A stretch of DNA of 64,000 nucleotides, taken from assembly GCA_004563195.1 (NCBI GenBank), contig SFTJ01000009.1, positions 1 through 64,000 of the forward strand, read 5' to 3'. This DNA comes from a bacterium. GTDB lineage: Bacteria; Bacteroidota; Bacteroidia; Bacteroidales; Muribaculaceae. Under the pieces are notes generated by a model. The model searched no databases. It saw nothing but the letters and a program-made list of their open reading frames with translations, and had not been told where the DNA came from. Below, piece after piece: positions 51,386 to 60,443 of this stretch. Each line of letters begins with the position of its first letter. Positions within the stretch are counted from its first letter, which is position 1. The position numbers and the translations under genes were made by a program.

Positions 51386-53932
51386 ATGACATACACTTAT
51401 AATGAGGCTTTCGAGGCTTCGAAAAAATATTTTGAAGGCGACGAACTCGCTGCGAGAGTATGGGCAACTAAGTATGCTCTGAAAGATTCTCAAGGCAACT
51501 ATTTTGAGCTTACTCCCGACGATATGCACCGCAGAATTGCTCGTGAGATTGCTCGTATTGAGAGAAAATATAAAAACCCAATGGATGAGCAACTGCTGTT
51601 CGACTTGATGAACCATTTCCGCTATTTGGTTCCTCAAGGTAGCCCAATGGCAGGTATTGGCAATAATCTGCAAGTGGGTTCGCTGTCAAACTGCTTTGTG
51701 ATTGGTTTGAATGGTGAGCCCGACAGTTATGGCGGCATCATCAAGATTGACGAAGAGCAAGTGCAACTGATGAAGCGCCGTGGCGGAGTGGGGCACGACT
51801 TGTCGCATCTTCGTCCAAAGGGTGCTGAGGTGAAAAATTCAGCACTCACTTCCACTGGTTTGGTGCCATTTATGGAGCGTTATTCCAATTCCACTCGTGA
51901 AGTGGCGCAAGATGGTCGCCGTGGCGCATTGATGCTTACTGTGAGCGTGAAGCACCCTGACTCTGAAGCATTCGTTGATGCAAAAATGACAGAAGGTAAA
52001 ATCACTGGTGCAAATGTGTCGCTGAAAATTGATGATGCATTCATGCAGGCAGCTATCGAGGGAAAGGAATACACCCAACAATATCCTATCCACGCAGAGA
52101 AGCCTAAATATACTCAAAACATCGACGCCACCACATTTTGGAATAAAATCATTCACAATGCTTGGCAGAGCGCAGAGCCTGGCGTGCTTTTCTGGGATAC
52201 TATTATTCGTGAATCATTGCCCGACTGCTATGCCGACCTTGGTTTCAAGACGGTTTCAACCAATCCTTGTGGCGAAATCCCATTGTGTCCTTACGACAGT
52301 TGCCGACTGTTGGCAATCAACCTCTATTCCTACGTTGAAAATCCATTCACTCCCAATGCTAAATTCAATTTCAGCAAGTTTAAGGAGCATGTGATGTATG
52401 CCCAACGAATGATGGACGACATCATCGACCTCGAGATGGAGAAAATTGAAACCATCATCGCTAAAATTGAGGCAGATCCTGAAACAGACGAAGTGAAGGC
52501 AACTGAACTTAATCTTTGGAAGAAAATCAAGGATAAAACTTCGCAGGGTCGTAGAACTGGTGTGGGCACCACTGCTGAGGGCGATATGATTGCCGCAATG
52601 GGGCTTACCTATGGCACAGAGGAAGCTACTAAATTCTCTGTTGAAGTGCATAAGACATTGGCACTTGCTGCTTATAGAAGTTCGGTGATGTTGGCAAGTG
52701 AACGAGGTGCATTCCCGGTATTTGACTACAAGCGTGAAGTCAACAATCCTTTCATGAATCGCTTGAAAGATGCTGATTCTGAACTTTATGACTTGATGGT
52801 GAAATACGGTCGTCGCAATATTGCTTGCTTGACCATTGCACCAACAGGCACAACAAGTATTCTCACCCAAACCACTTCCGGCATTGAACCGGTATTCTTG
52901 CCAGTTTATAAGCGCCGCCGCAAGGTGAATGCCAACGATAAGGAGGTGCGCGTAGATTTCGTGGATGAGTCGGGCGATGCATTTGAAGAATATGTGGTTT
53001 ATCACCCTAAATTCATCACATGGATGAATATCAAAGGTATTGAGGTGAAAGACAACTACACCCAAGAGCAGATTGATGAGATTGTTGCAAAATCACCTTA
53101 TTATAAAGCCACTTCAAATGATGTGGACTGGCTCAATAAAGTGAAAATGCAAGGTGCTGTTCAGAAGTGGGTTGACCACTCTATCAGCGTCACCATTAAT
53201 TTGCCTAACGACGTGTCGGAAGATATGGTGAACAAACTTTATGTGGAAGCTTGGAAATCGGGCTGCAAGGGTTGCACTGTGTATCGCGATGGCTCTCGTT
53301 CCGGTGTGCTCATTTCTCTTAAAAATGAGAAAAAGAAAACTGCCGAAAATGCAGCTCCAAGTCCAGCAGATGAAAACGGCTTCGTTACACATAAGCGCCC
53401 AATCGAACTTGATGCCGATGTGGTGCGATTCCAAAACAATAAGGAGAAATGGATTGCATTCATTGGCTTGATTGATGGCAAGCCTTATGAAATCTTTACT
53501 GGTATTGCTGATGATGACGAAGGTATTTTCTGTCCAAAATCAGTGAGCAAGGGTAAGATTATTAAGGTGATTGACGAAAACGGTCAGAAACGCTACGACT
53601 TCCAGTTCGTGAATAAGCGTGGCTTCAAAACCACCATTGAAGGACTTTCTGAAAAGTTCAACCCTGAATTTTGGAACTATGCGAAGTTGATTTCGGGCGT
53701 GTTGAGATACCGTATGCCTATCGCACAGGTGCTTAAACTTGTTGGTAGTTTGGAACTTGACAATCAATCCATCAACACTTGGAAAGTGGGCGTGGAAAGA
53801 GCACTCAAAAAATATCTGCCAAATGGTGAGAAAGCAAGCGGTCAAACCTGCCCAAATTGCGGTCAGGAATCGCTCGTATATCAGGAAGGCTGCTTGATTT
53901 GCACTAATTGCGGAACATCAAGATGCGGTTAA
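51386..53932 (+). CDS. nrdJ: Adenosylcobalamin-dependent (class II) ribonucleotide reductase
   Basis: An 848-residue class II enzyme that reduces ribonucleotides with adenosylcobalamin as radical source, so it works with or without oxygen. LSNCFVIGLNGEPDSYGG contains the first redox cysteine, NPCGEIPL the thiyl cysteine with its catalytic partners, and ACLTIAPTGTTSILTQTTSG the second redox cysteine. A TSCPD-type domain follows with GCKGCTVYRDGSRSGVL. The last 30 residues hold a zinc-ribbon-like CPNCG...CLICTNCG plus a final cysteine, which probably recycles the active-site disulfide. It is 24 bases after the M13 peptidase; no cobalamin riboswitch fits in that gap. Confidence 0.94.
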   Translation: MTYTYNEAFEASKKYFEGDELAARVWATKYALKDSQGNYFELTPDDMHRRIAREIARIERKYKNPMDEQLLFDLMNHFRYLVPQGSPMAGIGNNLQVGSLSNCFVIGLNGEPDSYGGIIKIDEEQVQLMKRRGGVGHDLSHLRPKGAEVKNSALTSTGLVPFMERYSNSTREVAQDGRRGALMLTVSVKHPDSEAFVDAKMTEGKITGANVSLKIDDAFMQAAIEGKEYTQQYPIHAEKPKYTQNIDATTFWNKIIHNAWQSAEPGVLFWDTIIRESLPDCYADLGFKTVSTNPCGEIPLCPYDSCRLLAINLYSYVENPFTPNAKFNFSKFKEHVMYAQRMMDDIIDLEMEKIETIIAKIEADPETDEVKATELNLWKKIKDKTSQGRRTGVGTTAEGDMIAAMGLTYGTEEATKFSVEVHKTLALAAYRSSVMLASERGAFPVFDYKREVNNPFMNRLKDADSELYDLMVKYGRRNIACLTIAPTGTTSILTQTTSGIEPVFLPVYKRRRKVNANDKEVRVDFVDESGDAFEEYVVYHPKFITWMNIKGIEVKDNYTQEQIDEIVAKSPYYKATSNDVDWLNKVKMQGAVQKWVDHSISVTINLPNDVSEDMVNKLYVEAWKSGCKGCTVYRDGSRSGVLISLKNEKKKTAENAAPSPADENGFVTHKRPIELDADVVRFQNNKEKWIAFIGLIDGKPYEIFTGIADDDEGIFCPKSVSKGKIIKVIDENGQKRYDFQFVNKRGFKTTIEGLSEKFNPEFWNYAKLISGVLRYRMPIAQVLKLVGSLELDNQSINTWKVGVERALKKYLPNGEKASGQTCPNCGQESLVYQEGCLICTNCGTSRCG

Positions 53933-53956
53933 TTACCGTAAAATATACTGAAAATT

Positions 53957-53988
53957 AAAAACTGGGGTTTTTACAAGCCCCAGTTTTT
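53957..53988. terminator. Bidirectional terminator between nrdJ and the second ABC-F gene
   Basis: A perfect 11-bp stem (53957-53967 with 53978-53988) and a 10-nt loop, with A and T runs on the two sides, lies between converging genes. Confidence 0.88.
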
Positions 53989-53991
53989 TTT

Positions 53992-54007
53992 ACTCGAATC
54001 GGTCATT
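53992..54007. repeat. Copy of the short AATCGG element at a convergent gene end
   Basis: ACTCGAATCGGTCATT matches 28436-28451 in 14 of 16 bases and, as there, runs into the stop codon of the - strand gene. It lies just beyond the terminator hairpin. Confidence 0.4.
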
Positions 54008-55880
54008 AGGAATTCTTTTCGCTAAGTTCGAGCCATCGAAGTTCCATCTCATCGAGCAAGTCTTTCACTTCCTCAAATCTGCTGGCTTTCGTTGCCACAT
54101 CGTCGATTTGCTCACCGCTGTTAAAGAGGTTGAAAAGTTCTTCTTTCTCTTTAGTGAGTCGTTCAATGGATTCTGTGAGTTCCTCAAACTCTCTTTTCTC
54201 CTTAAAGGTGAGTTTTTGTGAATTGTCTCTATTGTTGTTTCGTGGCTTCGCTGGCTTTGACTCTGCTTTCTGTTTTTGCACTGTGGCTTCTTCTTTTTCG
54301 TGAGCCTCTTTCCACGCGCGATACTCGCTATAATTGCCAGGAAAATCCTTAATCACACCATCGCCCATAAACACGAAAGTGTGGTCCACGCAACGATCCA
54401 TGAAAAAGCGGTCGTGGCTAATCACAATCAAGCAACCACTAAATTTGCTCAAATAGTCTTCAAGTATTTCCAGCGTTTGGATATCCAAGTCGTTGGTAGG
54501 CTCATCGAGAATCAGGAAATTTGGTTTGCTCATGAGCACCATTGCCAAATAGAGCCTTCTTTTTTCACCTCCGCTGAGTTTTTCTATCAATTTTTGCTGG
54601 TCGGTAGGGGAGAACAAGAAAAGTTGAAGAAATTGCGATGCTGAATAATGGTGCTTTTCATCAAAGTAGATGTGTTCAGCCACATCGCGAATGGCATCAA
54701 TCACCTTTTTGCCCTCATCGAAATGAATGCCCTCTTGGCTATAATAACCAAATTTTACCGTTTCGCCAATCTCAAAGTAGCCCGAATCGGGTTGTATCCT
54801 ATCGAGCAGTAATTTGATAAAAGTGGATTTACCTACTCCATTATCACCCACGATGCCCAATTTCTCATATCTTGAGAATATGTAGTTGAAATCGTTAAGT
54901 ATTACCTTGCCATCGAAAGACTTTGACACATGGTGTGCAACGAATATTTTCTTTCCGATATATCCTGCTTTCACGTTGAGTTCCACGTCGCCTTTGTCGT
55001 TGCGGCTTTGTGCGCGCTCTTTCAAGTCATAAAATGCGTCAATGCGATATTGCGCCTTATGGGCACGAGCCTGTGGCTGGCGGCGCATCCATTCAATTTC
55101 GGTGCGAAGTAAATTGCGTGCTTTCTCTACTGCCGCATTCTGTGCGTCGATTCGTTCTGCACGTTTTTCCAAATAATAATTGTAGTTACCATCGTAACCG
55201 TAAATGCTCTTTTGGTCAAGTTCAAGAATCTTCGAGCAGATTTTGTCGAGGAAGTAACGGTCATGTGTCACCATCAGAATGGTCATTCTGCTCCTTGACA
55301 AATACGCTTCAAGCCACTCAATCATATCTATGTCGAGGTGGTTGGTGGGCTCATCAAGTATCAAAAATTGTGGATTGCTGATAAGAATCTTCGCCAGTGC
55401 CACACGTTTGATTTGACCACCCGACAGTTCTGATATGCGCTGTTTGAAGTCGTCTATCTTCAGTTGCGACAAAATCTGCTTGAATCGTTCTTCATAATCC
55501 CAAGCCGATGCCAAATCCATCGCCTGAATGGCTTTGGTCATTTCCTCGTTGTTGCCCTCGATTAAGGCATTCTCGTATTGGCGAATGGCTTTTGATTGGT
55601 CGTCGTCGCCAATGAGACAGGTGTCCATCACCGACAAGTGTGGTTCAAATTGAGGTAACTGTTTCAGATATCCAATGGTTACATCATTCTTGAAAATCAA
55701 TTTGCCGTCGTCAGGTGTGTCGTCGCCAGCAATAATGGAAAGGAGTGTGGATTTACCTGTGCCATTTTTCGCAATCAAACCCACCTTGTCGCCTTCGTTG
55801 ATGGTAAAATTTATATCATCGAATAGGGAGTTTACGCCAAATGATTTTGTGAGATTTTCAACTTGAAGAAGATTTGCCAT
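54006..55880 (-). CDS. ABC-F family ATPase, second copy
   Basis: A 624-residue soluble protein with two ATP-binding cassettes: Walker A AKNGTGKSTLLS and GDNGVGKSTFIK, signature motifs LSGGQIKRVALAKIL and LSGGEKRRLYLAMVL, and Walker B LDEPTNHLDI and LDEPTNDLDI. The inter-cassette linker carries basic residues and RRQPQARAHKAQYRID. A charged C-terminal coiled coil (about 525-624) follows, as in Uup-type proteins. It is clearly a different subgroup from the ABC-F at 47393-49330. It is transcribed alone from a good promoter at 55903-55934. Confidence 0.9.
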   Translation of the reverse strand: MANLLQVENLTKSFGVNSLFDDINFTINEGDKVGLIAKNGTGKSTLLSIIAGDDTPDDGKLIFKNDVTIGYLKQLPQFEPHLSVMDTCLIGDDDQSKAIRQYENALIEGNNEEMTKAIQAMDLASAWDYEERFKQILSQLKIDDFKQRISELSGGQIKRVALAKILISNPQFLILDEPTNHLDIDMIEWLEAYLSRSRMTILMVTHDRYFLDKICSKILELDQKSIYGYDGNYNYYLEKRAERIDAQNAAVEKARNLLRTEIEWMRRQPQARAHKAQYRIDAFYDLKERAQSRNDKGDVELNVKAGYIGKKIFVAHHVSKSFDGKVILNDFNYIFSRYEKLGIVGDNGVGKSTFIKLLLDRIQPDSGYFEIGETVKFGYYSQEGIHFDEGKKVIDAIRDVAEHIYFDEKHHYSASQFLQLFLFSPTDQQKLIEKLSGGEKRRLYLAMVLMSKPNFLILDEPTNDLDIQTLEILEDYLSKFSGCLIVISHDRFFMDRCVDHTFVFMGDGVIKDFPGNYSEYRAWKEAHEKEEATVQKQKAESKPAKPRNNNRDNSQKLTFKEKREFEELTESIERLTKEKEELFNLFNSGEQIDDVATKASRFEEVKDLLDEMELRWLELSEKNS

Positions 55881-55902
55881 ATAATGTGTCTGTAATTTTA
55901 TG

Positions 55903-55934
55903 CAAAATTACGAAAAAGCAATAATTTTCGCAAA
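55903..55934 (-). promoter_or_regulatory. Promoter of the second ABC-F gene
   Basis: On the - strand TTTG (55934-55931) and TAATTTTG (55910-55903) are separated by 20 bases, a full match to the Bacteroidota pattern, with a leader of about 17 nt. Confidence 0.75.
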
Positions 55935-55937
55935 AAT

Positions 55938-55968
55938 TTTGCAGTTTTGAGAATTTATACTAACTTTG
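55938..55968 (+). promoter_or_regulatory. Promoter of tRNA-Glu
   Basis: TTTG at 55938-55941 and TAACTTTG at 55961-55968 are 19 bases apart, the best housekeeping-type promoter in the window. It is back to back with the ABC-F promoter; the two upstream elements form the palindrome GCAAAAATTTTGC at 55930-55942. Confidence 0.8.
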
Positions 55969-55984
55969 CAACGCAAAACAAAAT

Positions 55985-56059
55985 GGTGGTATCGTCTAAC
56001 GGTTAGGACGCAAGATTCTCAATCTTGTAATCTGGGTTCGATTCCCAGTATCACTACCA
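55985..56059 (+). tRNA. tRNA-Glu, anticodon CTC
   Basis: A complete 75-nt tRNA folded by eye. The acceptor stem is GGTGGTA with TATCACT (two G-U pairs), followed by discriminator A and an encoded CCA at 56057-56059. The D arm GTC-TAACGGTTAG-GAC is typical of tRNA-Glu. The anticodon stem is CAAGA/TCTTG with loop TTCTCAA, giving anticodon CTC, which reads GAG. The T arm CTGGG-TTCGATT-CCCAG is perfect. It is a single tRNA, not part of a cluster, with its own promoter and terminator. Confidence 0.93.
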
Positions 56060-56070
56060 ATTCAAAAGCG

Positions 56071-56107
56071 AGCTTGAAATTCTGATTTCAGATTTCAAGC
56101 TTTTTTA
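56071..56107 (+). terminator. Terminator of tRNA-Glu
   Basis: A perfect 10-bp outer stem (56071-56080 with 56092-56101), extended by a small inner stem, is followed by a T run, 12 bases after the tRNA end. Confidence 0.88.
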
Positions 56108-56126
56108 TTTAATACAATATTTCGGC

Positions 56127-56945
56127 ATGGATATTTTTAATAGAGTGAAATTGCTGGTCGGCGACCAAACAATGGAGCAAATCCAAAATAAGCGCGTGAT
56201 TATTTTTGGCGTTGGTGGCGTTGGGTCATGGTGTGCTGAAAGTTTGGTGCGTTCAGGAATCAAGTACCTCACCATTGTGGATTGCGACAGAGTAGCAGAG
56301 TCGAATGTGAATAGACAACTAATGGCTACCACTAAAACGATTTCGATGGTGAAGGTGGATGTGCTGAAACAGCGTTTGTTGGACATTAATCCCGATGCGC
56401 AAATCACAGCCATGCAGGAAGTATATACCCAAGAAACCAATCATCTGTTCCATCTTGAGAACTACGATTATATTGTGGATTGCATCGACTCGCTTCGAGA
56501 TAAATGCGCCCTTTTACTCAACGCCACAAACGGCTCATGGGGAATGAAAGATGGTGAAAAGCCACAGCAGGAGTTGCCTGTTCACGGAAAAGTTTTTTCC
56601 TCAATGGGTGCGGCTCTTAAAATTGACCCAACAGCCATTAAGGTGTCTGAGTTTTGGAAGGTGAGGGGATGCCCATTAGGAGCGGTGCTTCGGAAAAAGA
56701 TGAAGCGCGCCAAACAGAAGCCTGGCAAGAAAATTCAATGCGTGTATAGCGAAGAGGTTTTACCAAACCTTGGAGAAGACAATGAAAAAACGTCCCCAAC
56801 ATCTTATGTGAAAAACGATGCCGACATGGCAAGCGATGAACTAAACGCTAAAAAGAAACAAGTGAATGGCACCCTCGCACACATAACTGCTATTTTCGGT
56901 TTCACTCTTGCAGGTTTAATTTTACAAGACATTTATAAAAGTTAA
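56127..56945 (+). CDS. tcdA: tRNA threonylcarbamoyladenosine dehydratase (TcdA/CsdL)
   Basis: A 272-residue E1-like (ThiF/MoeB-fold) enzyme that uses ATP to cyclise t6A37 in tRNA to ct6A. The nucleotide site is IIFGVGGVGSWCAESLVRSG (glycines about 28-33), followed by VDCDRVAESNVNRQ with the conserved arginine and asparagine, and VDCIDSLRDKCALL. The late FTLAGLILQDI segment near the C-terminus is typical of TcdA. It is a plausible downstream partner of tsaD (6357-7373). It starts 20 bases after the tRNA-Glu terminator and I see no clear -7 box of its own. Confidence 0.93.
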   Translation: MDIFNRVKLLVGDQTMEQIQNKRVIIFGVGGVGSWCAESLVRSGIKYLTIVDCDRVAESNVNRQLMATTKTISMVKVDVLKQRLLDINPDAQITAMQEVYTQETNHLFHLENYDYIVDCIDSLRDKCALLLNATNGSWGMKDGEKPQQELPVHGKVFSSMGAALKIDPTAIKVSEFWKVRGCPLGAVLRKKMKRAKQKPGKKIQCVYSEEVLPNLGEDNEKTSPTSYVKNDADMASDELNAKKKQVNGTLAHITAIFGFTLAGLILQDIYKS

Positions 56946-56950
56946 ATTAA

Positions 56951-56982
56951 AAAAAACGACCACCAATCGGCGGTCGTTTTTT
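56951..56982. terminator. Bidirectional terminator between tcdA and the amidase gene
   Basis: A perfect 11-bp stem (56951-56961 with 56972-56982) with A and T runs on its two sides, between converging genes. Confidence 0.88.
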
Positions 56983-57004
56983 AGTTATGTGTCATTTTGA
57001 CTTT

Positions 57005-58703
57005 TTACTTAACGAGGATGCGCTTAGCTTCAGTCTTGCCGTTGGTAACAACCTTCACTACATAAGCACCAGGTGCCAAGTTTGCAGTAGAGATTGTTGC
57101 GCTTGTTGCAGCAGGAGCAACATTAGCTACGGTTACACCATTCATTGCGTAAACGAATACCTTACCAATAGCTTCAGGAGCATTGATGTTGATAGCGTTG
57201 CCGTCGTTAGAAATAGTGATGTTGCTGGTTGCGATTTCGTCAACAGAAGTGATGATGATATCGTCAAGAGTAGCATGTTGTTCTTCAGTGTTGTAGTGAA
57301 CGTATTTCAGTTCATCGAAGTAAACATCACCAGTCCATGCTTGTGAAGGTTCGTCTGGATCTTCATCAGCGAAGTCTTCAACATGACCACGCCAAATCCA
57401 GAATGCATCGTATTGCCAGAGACCAGCCACCAATGTCTTTTCACCAGAAACGATTTCGTTTTCTTCGTGGTTAACATCCCATGTAACCATTTCCCAACCA
57501 CGATTCATTTGGTGCTTGGTGTGACGCTTAACAGATGCTGCATCTGAACGGTCGCGAACGCCATGACCTGCCCAGTTGCCAGAACCGTCGCCATATACAT
57601 AGGCTTGAATGATTGCGTCTTTGCCATCGTTGTAGTATTTCGCACCATTCTTCTTGTAGCAGCGAAGTCCCCAGTATGGGTGTTGAGTGTCAGGATCGAA
57701 TTGATAGTGAATCTTGAATGAAGAAGCTTGGCTTGGGTTGCTCACGAGGTTGCTTGTCACCATAGATTGGTCTTCCAATTGAGTGAAGCCCTTAGATGAA
57801 CCTGAACCACCTGGAGAGAACCAGTCGTCAGGATTGTCAGTAGCGTCGATCACACCACTTGACTTCACTGTGCGGTATTCTGACAAGAATTTGAATACAA
57901 TACCCTTGCTCACGTTACCTGAGAGGTCTTTGAAACCACCCTTAACAGCCACCTTGTAGCACTTGTCAAGTTCCAAATCGTTGTCGAGATAGAAGTGGAG
58001 AACTGATGCACCACCTACCACTGCGTGAGTGAGGCGACCTGTAAGAACTACACCTTCCTTGTTGGTCACTACGATTTCGTCACCAGTCACGTCGTCTTCG
58101 TTCCATTGAAGTGGTTCGTTGAATTCAACGCGGATAACTGGACGCATAGTGTAAAGCATAGTTGAGTTTTCAGCAGGAGTTGTGCTTGTGATGTAAGGTG
58201 CTTCAACGTCGGCTGGTTTGGTGGTGAAGCTAAACACATAGTTGCCACCTTCTGCACCGTCCTTATCGCCATCAAGGAATTGGTTGGTTTGAGAGTTCTT
58301 AGCGATTGAACCATCAATAGTGATAGTGTAATCCATATCATCCAACAAATCCTTTGGATTCACGCGGAGAGTGTAATCGTTGTCCCAAGAGAGAACCACA
58401 ACACCTGCATTATTGATAGAGAATGCTCTTTCAACAGAAGCTCTGTCCATATTACGAGAGAATGTGAACACGATGTCTTCCAGAGTGCTTACAGCGGTTG
58501 GGTTAGTTACGCTAACGCCTGAAACTTGTGCAGGAGCATTTGATGTGAGAGAAATGTTAGCCCAAGTTACGTTGTCACCGGCCAGTCCTTGTGGGTCGCT
58601 CTTAAGAGTCACCTTTTGTGAAGCTTCTGGATAGCCGTTAGCCTTGTAAGTCACTTCAACTTCTTGACCAGGCACCAGGTCGTCTTCAAACAAGAAGAAA
58701 CCG
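57005..58703 (-). CDS. C-terminal part of a frameshifted secreted amidase: Ig-like domains and sorting tail
   Basis: This frame has no real start of its own: its first plausible initiation codon is the TTG at 58693, which encodes a leucine inside the sequence SGFFLFEDDLVPGQ that continues the amidase frame upstream. After the end of a carboxypeptidase-regulatory-like domain come two SbsA/Big_5-type Ig-like domains (each with a TLEDIVFTFSRNMD- or RPVIRVEFNEPLQW-type opening), a beta-rich domain with many tryptophans of unknown function, and a C-terminal tail of about 75 residues ending LAPGAYVVKVVTNGKTEAKR and then ILVK. The tail has the look of a type IX secretion sorting domain. With the N-terminal part (58651-59541) it forms one gene of about 845 codons. 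Confidence 0.8.
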
Positions 58704-59541
58704 ATTCGTATGAGTCAGTAACAATGGTTTTGCCATTAACTGTTACAGATACATTATTGATAGGTTGACCATTTTCTGAGTTGGTTACAACACCGGCAAG
58801 CATAATCTTTTCAGGGCGTGCAAGACCACGGAATTCCATAATAGAACGTGCGGTAGCAAAGCCTTCCAAGCGCTTGTAGCTTTCATTGATGTTTAACGCC
58901 TGTTGCATAGGCAAAGTGTGATAACCACCTTCGCTCAAGATTGAAGCCATGTTGGTACGGCGGTTAACAGAAAGGTATGGGTATTGGTTTTCGTGAGTGT
59001 CAACATCTCCATTGTAGAACACACGGTCATAGTAGTTACCACGAGTTTCGGTGTTGTACATCACGCCGGTGAGGTTCGGGCACATGATGTCGCCCATGCG
59101 CTTACCACCGTTAGGAGTTTTCTCTATATAATTCCCATTTGATTTCCAACCACCAAAGAGGAAGAGGGTAGAGTTCTTTGATGGAGAGCCAGCATCAGAG
59201 TGAATAGAGTAGAAGAAGTCTGCACCCCATGCGTTGGCCATATCAGAACGTTCGTCGAGGTCAACGTATGCATTATCGTTGTCACGAGTCATGCCGATGG
59301 TAGTTTCATCAGCAGTGGTGTATTTAAACAAGAATGCACGGGTAGCCAAACCTACGCGCAACACTTTTTCTGCCTCAGTATAGCCATAAAGACCAGAGTT
59401 TTCGCGACCAGAGTGTCCTGGGTCAATCCAAAGTTTGAATGTGCCCCAATCCTGCTTAGTGATTTCTTGAGCCTGGGCGCTGCCGCCAAATGCCATTGAT
59501 GCCAAAGCGGCAATCATAATATTTTTCTTATAATTTTTCAT
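58651..59541 (-). CDS. N-acetylmuramoyl-L-alanine amidase, N-terminal part (frameshifted)
   Basis: A signal peptide (about residues 1-24, ending GSAQA) is followed by an Amidase_3 domain that would cleave the amide bond between MurNAc and the stem peptide. Zinc ligands are seen in LWIDPGHSGRENSGLYG (His), a following TEAE (Glu) and FFYSIHSDAG (His); the late ILSEGGYHTLP gives the catalytic glutamate. A carboxypeptidase-regulatory-like domain begins near IMLAGVVTNSENGQPI. After about residue 280 the frame runs into 16 unrelated residues and stops, because one G is missing at 58701-58702 relative to the frame that continues in 57005-58703. It follows the TolB-like gene at eight bases. Confidence 0.85.
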   Translation of the reverse strand: MKNYKKNIMIAALASMAFGGSAQAQEITKQDWGTFKLWIDPGHSGRENSGLYGYTEAEKVLRVGLATRAFLFKYTTADETTIGMTRDNDNAYVDLDERSDMANAWGADFFYSIHSDAGSPSKNSTLFLFGGWKSNGNYIEKTPNGGKRMGDIMCPNLTGVMYNTETRGNYYDRVFYNGDVDTHENQYPYLSVNRRTNMASILSEGGYHTLPMQQALNINESYKRLEGFATARSIMEFRGLARPEKIMLAGVVTNSENGQPINNVSVTVNGKTIVTDSYESVSSCLKTTWCLVKKLK

Positions 59542-59549
59542 GATTTACC

Positions 59550-60389
59550 TTATTTAATATCAATAACATAAATATTACCATCGGCATCGTTGTCGAACGC
59601 CACCTTTGTACCGTCAGGAGATACCGACAAAGTAACAGGAATCACATCACTATTAGGAGTGAGATTGTTTTCAACGCCAGTTTCAACGTTTACTGAGTAA
59701 ATGTCGGAAGCAGTGAAGCGTTCGCCATTGTCTTGCAAACGAGCAAACATCAAATCCTTGCTGTTGGGAGCCCATGAAGCATGTGAACCCTTGCCGAACG
59801 ACTTGAGGTTAGAACCGTCAACATCGCAAACAAACAAACCGTTGCTTACGATTTGGAATGCGATTTTCTTGCCATCAGGCGACAAAGTTGGATTAAGCAC
59901 CATCTTGCCAGCGAACTTTTCAAGTGATGGAATCAATTTTGTTGCTTCAGCAGGTTGGTCAACCATGATTTTGAGAAGGTTTGTAGCTTTCATCACCTTT
60001 GATTGACGGAAATTTCTTTGACCAGCTGCCACTTCTTGAATTTTGCCAGTCTGTACATCTACATTTTCGATGCGAACCATGCGTAGGTTGTCAACCACTG
60101 TGTAAGGGGTTGAAACGATTGTGGCTGCGTCAGCCCAATTCATTTTGTAACCAGCACCTAAAGCATCGGAAACTTGTTGGAGATTGGAACCATCAGCATT
60201 GGCAACCCAAATACCGATGTAGTTGTCGCCAGTAACAGCAATCTTACTGCCATCAGGTGACCAAACAGGAGCCATAAGGCTTTGAGAAGATTTGATAAAC
60301 AATCTTGGCTCGCTAACAGCCTTTGATTGTGCCATCAAACTGCTCACACTCAGCATCATTGCTGAAACGAGTAGCAATTTTTTCTTCAT
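59550..60389 (-). CDS. Exported TolB-like beta-propeller protein (PD40 repeats)
   Basis: A 279-residue protein with a signal peptide (about residues 1-20, ending SSLMAQ) and several PD40/WD40-like repeats of the TolB type, for example PVWSPDGSKIAVTGDNYIG, NPTLSPDGKKIAFQIV and TLSVSPDGTKVAFDNDADG. It lacks the N-terminal TolB domain and is shorter than TolB, so it is not TolB itself. It starts the transcript that continues into the amidase gene and may help its secretion or substrate binding; this is inference from position. Confidence 0.8.
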   Translation of the reverse strand: MKKKLLLVSAMMLSVSSLMAQSKAVSEPRLFIKSSQSLMAPVWSPDGSKIAVTGDNYIGIWVANADGSNLQQVSDALGAGYKMNWADAATIVSTPYTVVDNLRMVRIENVDVQTGKIQEVAAGQRNFRQSKVMKATNLLKIMVDQPAEATKLIPSLEKFAGKMVLNPTLSPDGKKIAFQIVSNGLFVCDVDGSNLKSFGKGSHASWAPNSKDLMFARLQDNGERFTASDIYSVNVETGVENNLTPNSDVIPVTLSVSPDGTKVAFDNDADGNIYVIDIK

Positions 60390-60443
60390 GTTCAGAAAAA
60401 TTAATTAGTTAGTTAAATAATAAGTTTTCGGTTTTATTTCCTC

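Noticed and set aside
47393..55880. Antibiotic resistance role for the two ABC-F proteins
   Set aside because: Both look like housekeeping Uup-type proteins with C-terminal coiled coils; there is no mobile context or drug-resistance neighbour.
58690..58710. Programmed -1 ribosomal frameshifting in the amidase gene
   Set aside because: No slippery heptamer or obvious downstream stimulatory structure is seen; a one-base deletion in a G run explains the shift more simply.
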